Shown here: positions 8,313-16,449 of the stretch, one piece after another
Layout of the letters: each line of letters starts with the position of its first letter
Numbering within the stretch: the stretch's first letter is position 1
From: Chloroflexota bacterium
GTDB taxonomy: Bacteria > Chloroflexota > Dehalococcoidia > Lucifugimonadales > UBA3495
Assembly (NCBI GenBank): GCA_009840165.1
Contig: VXOG01000098.1
Coordinates: 124,001 to 188,000, forward strand
DNA: 64,000 bases
Direction of reading: 5' to 3'
Notes under the pieces: generated by a model
The model's database searches: none
What the model saw: the letters and a program-made list of their open reading frames with translations, nothing else
Told to the model about the DNA's origin: nothing
Made by a program: the position numbers and the translations under genes

Positions 8313-8768
8313 GGGCGTGTTGACATTTGAATAATGGCCGGATGAGCAGCATGAAACTATTAGCGGTTTCAGCCCCAAATCCACGTGAGAGTGGACGCGC
8401 TGGGCAATCCCTTGCGGTGCATACTGACTGGTGGACAAGAGCATGATATTACCCAGGCCCCTGGTCTGATCGCCGGTTATGAGAGCCAATATGTGATCGC
8501 GGACAAAGGGTATGACGCCCGATCGTTTCGCCAGTCTATTCTGGAACGTAGTATGACCCCAGTCATTCCGCCTCGCTCCAACCGGAAAGCGCCTCACGAA
8601 TATGACGTCCATCTATACCGAGAACGACATCTGGCGGAGTGTTTTATCAACAAGATGAAGCAGTATCGCCGGGTCTTCTCCCGGTTTGAGAAACTGGACG
8701 CCAGATACTTGGCCTTCCTCAACTTCGCCGGCACCCTCATCTGACTCCGGTGAAATGTCAACACACCC
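8313..8768 (+). mobile_element. IS5-type insertion sequence with internal deletion
   Basis: The ends form an inverted repeat: GGGCGTGTTGACATTT at 8313-8328 and its complement, with one C/T change, at 8753-8768. CT at the left and AG at the right may extend this to a CTAG-like target. Between them is only the C-terminal part of a DDE transposase. At about 456 bp the element is roughly half the size expected for an IS5-type element, and the 5' half of the transposase, including the first catalytic Asp, is missing. It cannot move by itself. Confidence 0.8.
8385..8744 (+). pseudogene. IS5-family transposase, C-terminal remnant
   Basis: 119 codons beginning inside the original gene. YVIADKGYDARSFRQSILER holds the second catalytic Asp of the DDE triad. 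HLAECFINKMKQYRRVFSRF holds the conserved Glu and the tail typical of IS5/IS1031-type transposases. The first DDE Asp and the DNA-binding N terminus are absent. No start codon with a ribosome site fits, so it is unlikely to be translated as a useful product. Confidence 0.85.
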
Positions 8769-8811
8769 TAGATTGATGCGCCCACATGGGCATCTTGAAA
8801 AGGAGGCAACC

Positions 8812-9993
8812 ATGAACCCACTCAACATCGGCCCCAACGTCTTGTCGTGGCTCCCCGCCGAGCAAATCGAGGACTCGGCGATGCAGCAGATTGAGAACCT
8901 GTCGCGGATGCCTTTCATCTTCAAGCACGTCGCCGTCATGCCCGACTGCCATTTCGGCATGGGCGCAACCGTTGGATCCGTAATTCCCACCAACCGCGCC
9001 ATCATCCCCGCCGCCGTCGGCGTGGACATCGGCTGTGGCATGATCGCCGTCAAGACGCCGCTCACCCGCGATGACCTGCCCGAAGACCTTTCCGACATCC
9101 GCAAGGCCATCGAGCACCAGGTTCCCCTGAGCGCAGGTCACTACAACCGCAGCGTCAAGAAGACCGCCAAGCCGCGCATCGAGCAGCTTGAAGCCAAGGC
9201 CGCTGAACTCGACCGGCTGGACTTCTACGACAAGCTGGACAAGAACTGGCGCAAACAACTCGGCTCCCTGGGTTCGGGCAACCACTTCATTGAGGTAGTG
9301 CTCGACGAGGAGGGCTACGCCTGGGCGTTCCTGCATTCCGGTTCCAGGGGCGTAGGCAACCGCATTGCTACCAACCATATCAAAATCGCCAAGGCGCTGA
9401 TGGAGAAGTGGTATATCGACCTGCCCGACGCCGACCTAGCCTACCTGGTTGAGGATACGCCGGAATTCGACGACTACATGAAAGACCTCGATTGGGCCCA
9501 GGAGTTCGCCTTGCTAAACCGGGAGGAGATGATGGACCGCATCATCCGGCTGCTCCAGTATCGCTGCGGCGACTTTGAGCCGGTTGAAACCATCCAGTGC
9601 CATCACAACTTCACCCAGCGCGAGCATCACTTCGGCAAGAATATCCTGGTGTCCCGCAAGGGGGCCATCGAAGCGCGGGAAGGGCAGCTGGGCCTGATCC
9701 CCGGCTCCATGGGCACCCGCAGCTACGTGGTGCGCGGCAAGGGCAACGCGGCATCGTTCAACACCGCTCCCCATGGCGCGGGCCGCCGCCTCAGCCGCAA
9801 CAAGGCCCGCAACAACTTCACCATGGAGGACTTCGACCGGGACATGGCGGGCATTGAGGTCAACCGCTCTGAGGCGTTCCTGGACGAGTTGCCCGGCGCC
9901 TACAAGGACATTGACCTGGTGATGGAACAGTCCGCCGGCCTGGTGGAAGTCCTCCACACCTTCCGGCAGATCGTGAACGTCAAGGGCGCGTAG
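8812..9993 (+). CDS. rtcB: RtcB-family RNA ligase
   Basis: 393 aa. RtcB joins 2',3'-cyclic phosphate or 3'-phosphate RNA ends to 5'-hydroxyl ends using GTP and Mn2+. Seen motifs: MPDCHFGMGATVGSVIPT, DIGCGM with metal ligand Cys75, LGSLGSGNHFIEV, LHSGSRGVGN, QCHHNFTQREHHFG, and NTAPHGAGRRLSR, where His321 should be the GMP-accepting histidine. The length matches the short bacterial form. The ATG is set by AAAGGAGG 6 nt upstream; the frame extends further 5' into the IS element but without family resemblance. A strong hairpin plus T-run follows the gene. Confidence 0.95.
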   Translation: MNPLNIGPNVLSWLPAEQIEDSAMQQIENLSRMPFIFKHVAVMPDCHFGMGATVGSVIPTNRAIIPAAVGVDIGCGMIAVKTPLTRDDLPEDLSDIRKAIEHQVPLSAGHYNRSVKKTAKPRIEQLEAKAAELDRLDFYDKLDKNWRKQLGSLGSGNHFIEVVLDEEGYAWAFLHSGSRGVGNRIATNHIKIAKALMEKWYIDLPDADLAYLVEDTPEFDDYMKDLDWAQEFALLNREEMMDRIIRLLQYRCGDFEPVETIQCHHNFTQREHHFGKNILVSRKGAIEAREGQLGLIPGSMGTRSYVVRGKGNAASFNTAPHGAGRRLSRNKARNNFTMEDFDRDMAGIEVNRSEAFLDELPGAYKDIDLVMEQSAGLVEVLHTFRQIVNVKGA

Positions 9994-10036
9994 ATTCCCG
10001 CATCGTCGCCCCGCCCCAAAATGGCGCGGATTGACA

Positions 10037-10080
10037 ACGGCCGGCGCAGCCAACAGCGCCGGTCGTTTGTTAGTTTTCTT
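10037..10080 (+). terminator. Rho-independent terminator after rtcB
   Basis: CCGGCGC (10041-10047) pairs with GCGCCGG (10056-10062) around an 8-nt loop; flanking ACG/CGT extends the stem across one mismatch. The sequence after the stem is T-rich (TTTGTTAGTTTTCTTT). Confidence 0.75.
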
Positions 10081-10115
10081 TATACGACGTTGCCCCCATT
10101 GATGAGGTGACCACA

Positions 10116-10688
10116 ATGCTGAAATGGAACATCCCGCTCGCTTCAATCACTATTCTGTCCTGCGTTTTACTTATCGCCGGCGCGCTGGCATGCGGCTTGG
10201 GCAATGATGATGACACCGAAGCCGACGAGGCCCTGAACCGGGTTCAACGGCTAGCTACGGAAAATACCGTACAACTGCAAGTGCTCAAGGCCGGACTGGA
10301 CCAGATGGAACAGGCCAACCAGGACCTTGCTGATCGCGTTGCCGGTCTAGAAAAGGAAAAGCAGGACCTGACTCACCGCCTCGCCGTCCTTGAAGAGTTC
10401 GCCGCTGTGGCAGCCGCAAGTGTGGCATCGAATCCGGCGCTTGCCAGTCCGCCCGCCGCAGCTCAACCCTCGGGTCTGGGCGCAGCTTACGATGCCGCTT
10501 CGGAGGAAGACCGCGCGGTTATACGCGAATTCCTGGAATGTTCAATGCGAGCCGGCGGCGTTCCCGAGAATGAGATCCCCCAAAGAATCCCAGAGTCGGA
10601 AAAGGTGACCTGGCACGTCATCGACGAGGGAACAGAAACCCTGGATAACTTCCGTATGCTGCGCGACATTGTGTGCCCTCCCAAATAA
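10116..10688 (+). CDS. Putative exported coiled-coil lipoprotein
   Basis: 190 aa, family not recognised. Residues 5-24 are hydrophobic and end in GALACGLG, close to a lipobox with Cys25 or so as the lipidated residue, followed by an acidic linker (GNDDDTEADEA). Residues ~35-95 have heptad periodicity (LDQMEQANQDLADRVAGLEK), a coiled coil. After an Ala/Pro-rich linker comes a ~70-residue C-terminal domain containing one Cys (EFLECSMRAGG) and a final Cys (DIVCPPK). GAGGTGA lies 5 nt before the ATG. It is followed within 65 bp by the MmgE/PrpD gene on the same strand. Confidence 0.7.
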   Translation: MLKWNIPLASITILSCVLLIAGALACGLGNDDDTEADEALNRVQRLATENTVQLQVLKAGLDQMEQANQDLADRVAGLEKEKQDLTHRLAVLEEFAAVAAASVASNPALASPPAAAQPSGLGAAYDAASEEDRAVIREFLECSMRAGGVPENEIPQRIPESEKVTWHVIDEGTETLDNFRMLRDIVCPPK

Positions 10689-10752
10689 ATCCCCCGCCAT
10701 CTGTGGCATAATCGCAGCCATCTCACGCACGCAACCCGCCGGAGGCCGCGAT

Positions 10753-12126
10753 ATGCCCACCATCGCCGAATATGTCTCGAACTACTCTGCCAATCTGCAC
10801 TTCCGCGACATTCCCGCTGCAACCGTTCACGACCTCAAGCGCATGACTATCGACACCATCGGTTGCGCCATTGGGGGCTACACCTCCGAGCCCAGCAAAA
10901 TCGCCCGCGAGTTGGCCGGAGAGGTGACCGGACATCGCCGCCCGGTCACCGTCATCGGCAACGGGCTTGCCAGCAGCCCGGAGTTGGCGACCTTTGCCAA
11001 CGGCGTGATGATCCGTTACCTGGACTTCAACGACGGCTACACAACGCTGGAATCCGGCCATCCCAGCGACAGCATCGCCGCCACGCTGGCCGGGGCCGAG
11101 TTGGCCGGAGCCGGCGGCCGGCGGTTCATCACGGCCACCGCCGTGGCCTACGAGGCGTTCTGCCGCTTTGGCGACGCTTTTAACATCAGGGCGCTCGGGT
11201 TTGACCACGTCACCAACGGAGCCATCGCCAGCTCGCTGGGCGCCGCCCGCGCCATGGGTCTCACCGTCGCGCAGACCGAGCAGGCGCTGAACTTGGGCAT
11301 CACCCCGAACCTGGCGCTGGGCCAGACCCGCGTGGGCGAACTCTCCCACTGGAAGGGGTGCGCTTACGCCAACGCCAGCCGGAACGCCGTGTTCGCCGCC
11401 CTGCTCGCCGAACGCGGACTCACCGGGCCCGGCCCGATATTCGAGGGCGAGCTGGGATTCTTCAACGCCGTGACCAAAGAGCCTTACCAGTTGGAACCCT
11501 TTGGGGGCGACCAGGGCCAACCTTTCAAAGTCCACGAGTGCAACATCAAGCACTTCGCTCTGGGCCTGTATTCCCAGACCGTCGTCGAAGCCGCGCTGGA
11601 AGCCCGACAGCAGGTGCCGGACTTCAACGAAGCCAACGTGGAACACGTCCACATCCGCACCCTGCAGAAGGCTATCGACATCATGGCCGGGGACGAGGAA
11701 AAGTATCACCCGCAGACTAGGGAATCCGCCGACCACAGCATGCCCTATGCCACGGCCATCGCCCTGAAACACAACACCCTGAACCAGAGCCACTTCTCCG
11801 ACGAACATATCCACGACCCGGCCATAGCCACGCTCATCGGAAACACGCGTATCGAAGCTTCCGAAGAGGCCGCCCGCCGATTCCCCGACGCCATGCTGTG
11901 CAACCTGGACCTACGGATGAGCAACGGCCAGACCTATAGCGCCGAGGTCGGCCACTTCCGCGGCCACCACCGCAATCCGATGACCGACGCCGAAGTGGAA
12001 GCCAAGTTCCGCGATCTCTGTGAGGACTTGCTTTCGCCGGATCAAACTGAGGAGCTACTCGCCCGCCTCTGGAACTTGGAGGAGGAAGAGAATATCAGCG
12101 CCTTGCTGCGTGTAACGCGGATCTAA
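10753..12126 (+). CDS. MmgE/PrpD family protein
   Basis: 457 aa, typical length. MmgE/PrpD proteins include 2-methylcitrate dehydratase (PrpD), cis-aconitate decarboxylase and iminodisuccinate epimerase. The N-terminal all-alpha domain shows LKRMTIDTIGCAIGG, YLDFNDGYTTLESGHPSDSI, ATAVAYEAFCRFGDAF and LGITPNLALGQTRVGELSHWKG. The smaller domain follows from about residue 270. No prpB/prpC genes are nearby, so a methylcitrate role is not supported; a catabolic dehydratase or lyase acting with the CoA-transferases is possible. GGAGG stands 7 nt before the ATG. Confidence 0.92.
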   Translation: MPTIAEYVSNYSANLHFRDIPAATVHDLKRMTIDTIGCAIGGYTSEPSKIARELAGEVTGHRRPVTVIGNGLASSPELATFANGVMIRYLDFNDGYTTLESGHPSDSIAATLAGAELAGAGGRRFITATAVAYEAFCRFGDAFNIRALGFDHVTNGAIASSLGAARAMGLTVAQTEQALNLGITPNLALGQTRVGELSHWKGCAYANASRNAVFAALLAERGLTGPGPIFEGELGFFNAVTKEPYQLEPFGGDQGQPFKVHECNIKHFALGLYSQTVVEAALEARQQVPDFNEANVEHVHIRTLQKAIDIMAGDEEKYHPQTRESADHSMPYATAIALKHNTLNQSHFSDEHIHDPAIATLIGNTRIEASEEAARRFPDAMLCNLDLRMSNGQTYSAEVGHFRGHHRNPMTDAEVEAKFRDLCEDLLSPDQTEELLARLWNLEEEENISALLRVTRI

Positions 12127-12552
12127 TCACGCGCCGATACGTGTTCCGTCGGGGTATGTGTAGCCTACCCGGTCGCTGTACCCACCGGCGGCGGGGAAAA
12201 TCTGTCGGTACAGGCCGCGCGCCCGGTTCTTGACCACCGCGCCGGCGGCGTCCTTGGTGGGCGTCGGCTTGGCGTTCTGGTCTTTGTAGAACTGGGATTG
12301 CAGAGGGCTGTCGTCCTCCATCTCCCAGATGCAGAGGTAGCGCATGACGTTGTTGGCTTGCCCGTCCTCCGGGTCCAGCATAAAACGACGCGCGCTGATG
12401 TAGCCGGGGATCGACATACGCTCCGGCAGATGCTCCTCGTTGTACCACTTGTTGAACACCGCGTCGTCCGCCTCGTCCACCTCCATCATCACCACCAACA
12501 CCGTGGTGCCAACCTTTTGATCGCTGATTTTACTGCCATTCCTGCTGGTCAT
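12127..12552 (-). CDS. Small ferredoxin-fold (DUF4286/EthD-like) protein
   Basis: 141 aa. TTVLVVMMEVDEADDAVFNKWYNEEHLPERMSIPGYISARRF is the pattern of dimeric alpha/beta-barrel proteins of the DUF4286/EthD type, where a beta strand is followed by WYxxEHLPxR and GxxxxRR. Such proteins can be small degradative enzymes or stability partners; no reaction can be assigned. It converges tail to tail with the MmgE/PrpD gene (stop codons adjacent). AGGAGAG lies 5 nt before the ATG. Confidence 0.75.
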   Translation of the reverse strand: MTSRNGSKISDQKVGTTVLVVMMEVDEADDAVFNKWYNEEHLPERMSIPGYISARRFMLDPEDGQANNVMRYLCIWEMEDDSPLQSQFYKDQNAKPTPTKDAAGAVVKNRARGLYRQIFPAAGGYSDRVGYTYPDGTRIGA

Positions 12553-12570
12553 GTTTCTCTCCTTTCGTAC

Positions 12571-12963
12571 CTAACCGTCTTGGAGTTCAGAAATACTAAC
12601 CTCGCCGCCGTGCTTGAAATCCACCGACAGGTTGTTTCCCCAGAGGAGACCAATGCCGACCAAGGGAAACACCTCGGAAGCCAGGACATTGATAGTTCGT
12701 TGATTTCCTTGCCACCAAATCGTCGCTTCGTACAGGTCGAATCGGGTCAACACGCCGTCACCGATTCTGAAGTTGGTGCTGCCGATGAACGGAAGCCGCA
12801 ATTGTGTAATCGCCGCAGTCGGCAACGTCAAATTGCCGGTGAAACCAGTGTCCAGATGCGCTTCAATTGATTGTTCCCGGCCTTCTCGGTCTATAAGCGC
12901 AATGTTGATTTCCGGCCGGTGCAGCAAGTTGACTGCCCCGACGGTCATGCTGACTCCGCTCAT
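12571..12963 (-). CDS. Clan AA (retropepsin-like) aspartic protease
   Basis: 130 aa, single-lobe size. EAHLDTGFTGNLTLPTAAI carries the DTG catalytic motif in the form D-T-G-F-T-G seen in bacterial clan AA proteases; LVGIGLLWGNNLSVD is the second conserved strand. Single-lobe enzymes work as dimers. Its ATG overlaps the stop of the upstream 85-aa gene by 4 nt (ATGA), so translation is coupled. I recall this pairing of a small acidic protein with a single-lobe protease as recurrent in Chloroflexota and Cyanobacteria, which suggests a two-component module. Confidence 0.85.
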   Translation of the reverse strand: MSGVSMTVGAVNLLHRPEINIALIDREGREQSIEAHLDTGFTGNLTLPTAAITQLRLPFIGSTNFRIGDGVLTRFDLYEATIWWQGNQRTINVLASEVFPLVGIGLLWGNNLSVDFKHGGEVSISELQDG

Positions 12964-13217
12964 GGGCTCAACGACTCGAACGCCGCCGGAAAACCGACCT
13001 TGAATATGTACACGTCGGCATCGGTTATCCTCATCCGGAGTTGCCCCGCCGCCTTGTGTAGCACCTCATCCAACTCCCAATCCATGCTATCGTGATCGAC
13101 GGCCAGGAAATAGCCAATCGGTTCCTCGGCACCTTTCAATGTCGGGCGCACCTTTTCCTGGTACACCATCCTGCCGACTTCCTCGGCTTCTTCGGGGCTC
13201 ATGTCCCGCCATCCCAT
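12960..13217 (-). CDS. Small protein paired with clan AA aspartic protease
   Basis: 85 aa, MGWRDMSPEEAEEVGRMVYQ to the C-terminal FKVGFPAAFESLSP. The layout (helix, then GYFLAVDHDSMDWELDEV, then a strand DADVYIFKVG) matches small partners commonly encoded just before clan AA proteases. No catalytic motif is seen. The ATG has AGGAGG 6 nt upstream. It overlaps the protease gene by 4 nt. A regulator, substrate or antitoxin-like role is inference. Confidence 0.75.
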   Translation of the reverse strand: MGWRDMSPEEAEEVGRMVYQEKVRPTLKGAEEPIGYFLAVDHDSMDWELDEVLHKAAGQLRMRITDADVYIFKVGFPAAFESLSP

Positions 13218-13264
13218 CTCGACCTCCTGCTGGTGGTTATATCCCGAGGAACTTGCGGGCATTA

Positions 13265-14251
13265 TCACAGCCGCCGGTAGATCTGCACGCGGTGGCGGTA
13301 GCAGTCGGCCACGAACACCAAGCCGTCGTCGCTGGCGGTGACCGCTGAGGGCCGGTAGAACCGCCGCTTCAGCTCGATGTTCTGCGTCGCGGCGTTCAGC
13401 TTTTCCTCGATGTCCGGGTTGGCGTCCAGGAAAGTCCGCGCCCACTTGGACGTGCCAGAATGTCCGATGAGGGTGTCGATGACATGGCCGCTTTCGTCGA
13501 GCACCTGCACCCGGTCGTTCAACCAGTCGCACACGTAGATGCGGCCATCGTTGTCCACCGTCAAGCCGTTGGGACGCGAAAAACCGTTGCCGCCGTCCCT
13601 GCCGTCAAAGGTGGCGATGAATCTGCCGTCGGCGTCGAACTTCTGCACCCGGTCATTCCGCCAGTCGGTAACATACACATGATTTGTTCCGTCAACGGCA
13701 ACGCCCCAAGGCATCCTGAACTGACCCGCCCCCTCGCCTTCAGATCCCCAACCTGTCAAAAACTCGCCGTCCGTCGTGAAACGCTGCACCCGGTGATTCA
13801 ACGAGTCCACCACCAGCAGCGACCCATCCGGCGCAAACGCCATTCCCGACGGACCGTTCAGCTGCCCCGGCTCCGAGCCCGGTTCGCCCCAACAGCGCAG
13901 GAACTCCCCTTCGGGAGTGAACACACTCACCCGGTGGGTGTTCTCGTCAGACAGGTACACCATCCCGTCCGGCCCGAAACGGATTTCGGTTATCCATATG
14001 AATTGACCCGGCGCTTCACCCCAATCGGAAAATTCTCCCACGTAGTCGCCGTCAAAGGTGCATCGCGTAACTCGCACTCCCTCCGGCTGGTTTGGGTTGG
14101 CTCGGCTCCCTACGTACAGCAGGCCGTCCGGCCCGACCGCCAGGGAAATCGGCCCGCTGAATCCCGGCCCGCTTCCGGACAACAATCCAATCACATTGTG
14201 GTACTGGTACATCCCCGCCACCGACAGCGGGTATTCAACAACCGTGGTCAT
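13265..14251 (-). CDS. NHL-repeat beta-propeller protein (cassette 2)
   Basis: 328 aa, about six NHL repeats (for example GMVYLSDENTHRVSVFTPEG, GSLLVVDSLNHRVQRFTTDG, NHVYVTDWRNDRVQKFDADG, GRIYVCDWLNDRVQVLDESG). It parallels the cassette-1 NHL protein along its length, including the insertion before the last repeat (SKWARTFLDANPDIEEKLNA). No signal peptide. The chosen start MTTVVEYPLS has GAGG upstream and is matched by the remnant copy at 15.6 kb, which starts MTRVVEYPPS. A dispersed repeat lies just upstream. Confidence 0.93.
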   Translation of the reverse strand: MTTVVEYPLSVAGMYQYHNVIGLLSGSGPGFSGPISLAVGPDGLLYVGSRANPNQPEGVRVTRCTFDGDYVGEFSDWGEAPGQFIWITEIRFGPDGMVYLSDENTHRVSVFTPEGEFLRCWGEPGSEPGQLNGPSGMAFAPDGSLLVVDSLNHRVQRFTTDGEFLTGWGSEGEGAGQFRMPWGVAVDGTNHVYVTDWRNDRVQKFDADGRFIATFDGRDGGNGFSRPNGLTVDNDGRIYVCDWLNDRVQVLDESGHVIDTLIGHSGTSKWARTFLDANPDIEEKLNAATQNIELKRRFYRPSAVTASDDGLVFVADCYRHRVQIYRRL

Positions 14252-14270
14252 CGTAACCTCATCAACTTTT

Positions 14271-14312
14271 ACTCCCTCTCCCCTCTGTGGGAGAGAGTTG
14301 GGGTGAGGGGGC
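14271..14312 (+). repeat. Dispersed CTCTCCC...GGGAGAG repeat, copy 1
   Basis: An inverted repeat of CTCTCCC and GGGAGAG followed by TTGGGGTGAGGG. The same arrangement recurs at 20673-20710 (minus) and, inside a coding region, at 41351-41388. Confidence 0.8.
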
Positions 14313-14318
14313 AACCCC

Positions 14319-15527
14319 CTACGTCAACTCAATCGTAACCGCTGGCAGCCCGCATTCCAGCTTACCGATGGTTTCCAGGCACCGGTCGTTGGCCGGGGGC
14401 ATCACCGGGCCTGACAGCGCATCCCGCCTTAGCCGTTCCAACGGCGATGACTTCAACAGTCCTCCGCCGCCGGCCAAGCGCATCGCCGCATCCGTTACCG
14501 ACACGCCCGCCTCGGCGCAATACTGCTTGGCCCGGTTCACTGCCAGCACCGCGCCGGTGGGATTGGCGCTCCGGTCGGTCAAAGCCGCGTCCACCAGCAG
14601 CAAACGTCCCGACTGTATCGCAACCGACATCTCACCAATGGCCTTTTGCGTCCCCGGATGGTTGATGATCGCGCCGCCCCCGGGCGTCCAGGTCTTCTCA
14701 TTCACGTAATCGGTGATATAGCCGTATGCCGCTTCCGCGATGCCCAGGTACACCGCGGCGTATCCCAACGAAAAACTGCCCCAGTCGGCACTGAGTATCC
14801 GACCCGGCGGACCGAAGATAGCATGAGCCGGGGCTACTGTGGCGTAGGTAACGGTATGGCTCGCCGTCGCTCGCATCCCTACCGCGTCCCATTGTTCCGT
14901 AACCTCAACGCCGCTCATGTCGCTGCGGATCATGGCCGAAACTATATTGTCCGAGCCACCCCCACTTCCCGCGATGATGCCGGTGACGAAAAAGTAGTCC
15001 GCCGCGTCTGCCAGAGAGCAGAAATGCTTGGTGCCAGTCACTCGGTATCCGCCGCCGGCCACCGGCGTAAAAATGGTTGACAGCACGAACCGCTCCCGCG
15101 CCGACGCTCCGGGCTCGCTGGTGATGGACGCGAACAGCTGGCCGTCGTCAACCGCCTCGCGGAAATACCAGTTTTGCTGTTCGGGCGTGCCCAGCCCGCC
15201 GACAAATGATCCCAGCACGTTGGTGTGCATCGTCAGCGTCAGAGCGGTGGACGGACAGCCGCGCGCCACCGCCAGGATGCACATGGCGTAGGTGAGAGGA
15301 TCCACCTCCAGCCCACCGTACTCAGCCGGAACGCGCAGGCCCGTAAGCCCGGCTTGCCGAAGGTCGTCGTAGTTCTCCGAGGGGAACTGCGCCGCTTCGT
15401 CGTAACCCGCCGCACGCCCGAAAAACCGTTCTCTCGCCAGCCGGTCGGCAGTGTGTGCCAACTGCATCTGCCCATCGCTCATGCAGCGAGCAGCGGCGGA
15501 TGGGATGGGTTCTAGTTTGATAGTCAA
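14319..15527 (-). CDS. Acyl-CoA dehydrogenase family protein
   Basis: 402 aa. Order of domains is normal: N-terminal helices with ENYDDLRQAGLTGLRVPAEYGG, the middle beta domain with ASITSEPGASARERF and GTKHFCSLADAADYFFVTG, and the C-terminal helical domain ending in MRLAGGGGLLKSSPLERLRRDALSG. FAD is the expected cofactor. The C-terminal GGGGLLKSSPLERLRRDA pattern is shared by acyl-CoA dehydrogenases and by DszC/FMN-dependent monooxygenase relatives, so oxidation of an acyl-CoA is likely but not certain. It lies downstream of the NHL remnant and upstream of the intact NHL gene on the same strand. Confidence 0.9.
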   Translation of the reverse strand: MTIKLEPIPSAAARCMSDGQMQLAHTADRLARERFFGRAAGYDEAAQFPSENYDDLRQAGLTGLRVPAEYGGLEVDPLTYAMCILAVARGCPSTALTLTMHTNVLGSFVGGLGTPEQQNWYFREAVDDGQLFASITSEPGASARERFVLSTIFTPVAGGGYRVTGTKHFCSLADAADYFFVTGIIAGSGGGSDNIVSAMIRSDMSGVEVTEQWDAVGMRATASHTVTYATVAPAHAIFGPPGRILSADWGSFSLGYAAVYLGIAEAAYGYITDYVNEKTWTPGGGAIINHPGTQKAIGEMSVAIQSGRLLLVDAALTDRSANPTGAVLAVNRAKQYCAEAGVSVTDAAMRLAGGGGLLKSSPLERLRRDALSGPVMPPANDRCLETIGKLECGLPAVTIELT

Positions 15528-15562
15528 CAGTTACCGCCCGAGCCAGAAATGATTACCACAAT

Positions 15563-15679
15563 TCAGATACGCTGCCCCAGCGCGAGGGAAACCGGCCTGC
15601 TGCCCGACAACGATCCCACCACGTTGTGGCACTGGTACAGCCCCGCCAACGACGGCGGGTATTCAACAACCCTGGTCAT
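15563..15679 (-). pseudogene. Truncated copy of the NHL gene start
   Basis: Thirty-eight codons read MTRVVEYPPSLAGLYQCHNV and onward to VSLALGQRI before a stop. They match residues 1-40 of the cassette-2 NHL protein (MTTVVEYPLSVAGMYQYHNV) with a short internal gap, then the similarity ends. The fragment lies between the DUF1800 gene and the acyl-CoA dehydrogenase, in the position an NHL gene holds in cassette 1. The stop codon of the upstream foreign gene lies inside it. Confidence 0.85.
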
Positions 15680-16403
15680 TTCTGACTCCCCCAGGCGGGA
15701 TAAGTTCACCAACTCTTGCCCATTTCTTCGCAAACTCGTCTAGCCGGCGCTTAATGACATCGTCATCTGATATTACGAAGAAGGTCCGAAAACCGTCCGT
15801 GTTGCAATAGAAAGCACCAACGCAATGAGGCAGCTTCTTCATCCAATATCGGATTTCCTTGCGATGGCCACCGGGCCTCCGGGTGTTGTGGTGATACAGG
15901 ACAGCTGTCCGTCCAGTCGAAAGATTTAATGCCTCCGCCAGAGGTAATCGCTTCCAGTACTTGGCACGAGAGGGTCTATAACGTTTGTCCAAGCATAGAC
16001 CGTTATCCGGGTCTGTGAAAATAATTTTGCAACCCTGTAGTTTAGTCACAACATCGTTGAACCAGTCAGCTCGCCATTTCCGCCGCTGACGCCATTGGCT
16101 CGGCAGTAAATCTGTTTCAAGACGCTCATTAGTAAATTTCGCTCCATTCAGAAGGCTAGAACTCTCTAGCGCCGCAACGGATCTACTCTCACTTTGCACA
16201 ATCGTGTTCAGCCCATTGAACAAATCTCTGTCCAGAGGTTTCCATATATCAGGCTTTTTGAGATAGCCCAGTTTCCTTCCATCTGGACCTTCCTCGTTGG
16301 GATGCAGATACCACGCAACCCCAAGCTGTTTCCCTTCGCTAAGGTGGCGAAGCAATCCGTACTTGACGAAATCCCCGAAATCACCCACGTATTTATCCTG
16401 CAT
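15663..16403 (-). CDS. Conserved hypothetical protein, probably acquired
   Basis: 246 aa, not assigned to a named family. It begins MQDKYVGDFGDFVKYGLLRH and contains KIIFTDPDNGL (about 126-136) and TAVLYHHNTRRPGGH, stretches that suggest an enzyme core. Base composition is visibly less GC-rich than the neighbours and codon use is relaxed. Its last six codons (RNDQGC) and stop read into the start region of the NHL remnant in another frame, which marks an insertion junction near 15680. A nuclease or DNA/RNA-modifying role is only a guess. Confidence 0.75.
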   Translation of the reverse strand: MQDKYVGDFGDFVKYGLLRHLSEGKQLGVAWYLHPNEEGPDGRKLGYLKKPDIWKPLDRDLFNGLNTIVQSESRSVAALESSSLLNGAKFTNERLETDLLPSQWRQRRKWRADWFNDVVTKLQGCKIIFTDPDNGLCLDKRYRPSRAKYWKRLPLAEALNLSTGRTAVLYHHNTRRPGGHRKEIRYWMKKLPHCVGAFYCNTDGFRTFFVISDDDVIKRRLDEFAKKWARVGELIPPGGVRNDQGC

Positions 16404-16449
16404 GATTCACCCTTGGACGATCCCGTTCATCCATGAAAAAGCTCAGTCC

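Noticed and set aside
12960-13532. Long version of the 85-aa protein with an Arg-rich 105-residue N-terminal extension
   Set aside because: The extension is another frame of the NHL gene and a strong AGGAGG site supports the short start.
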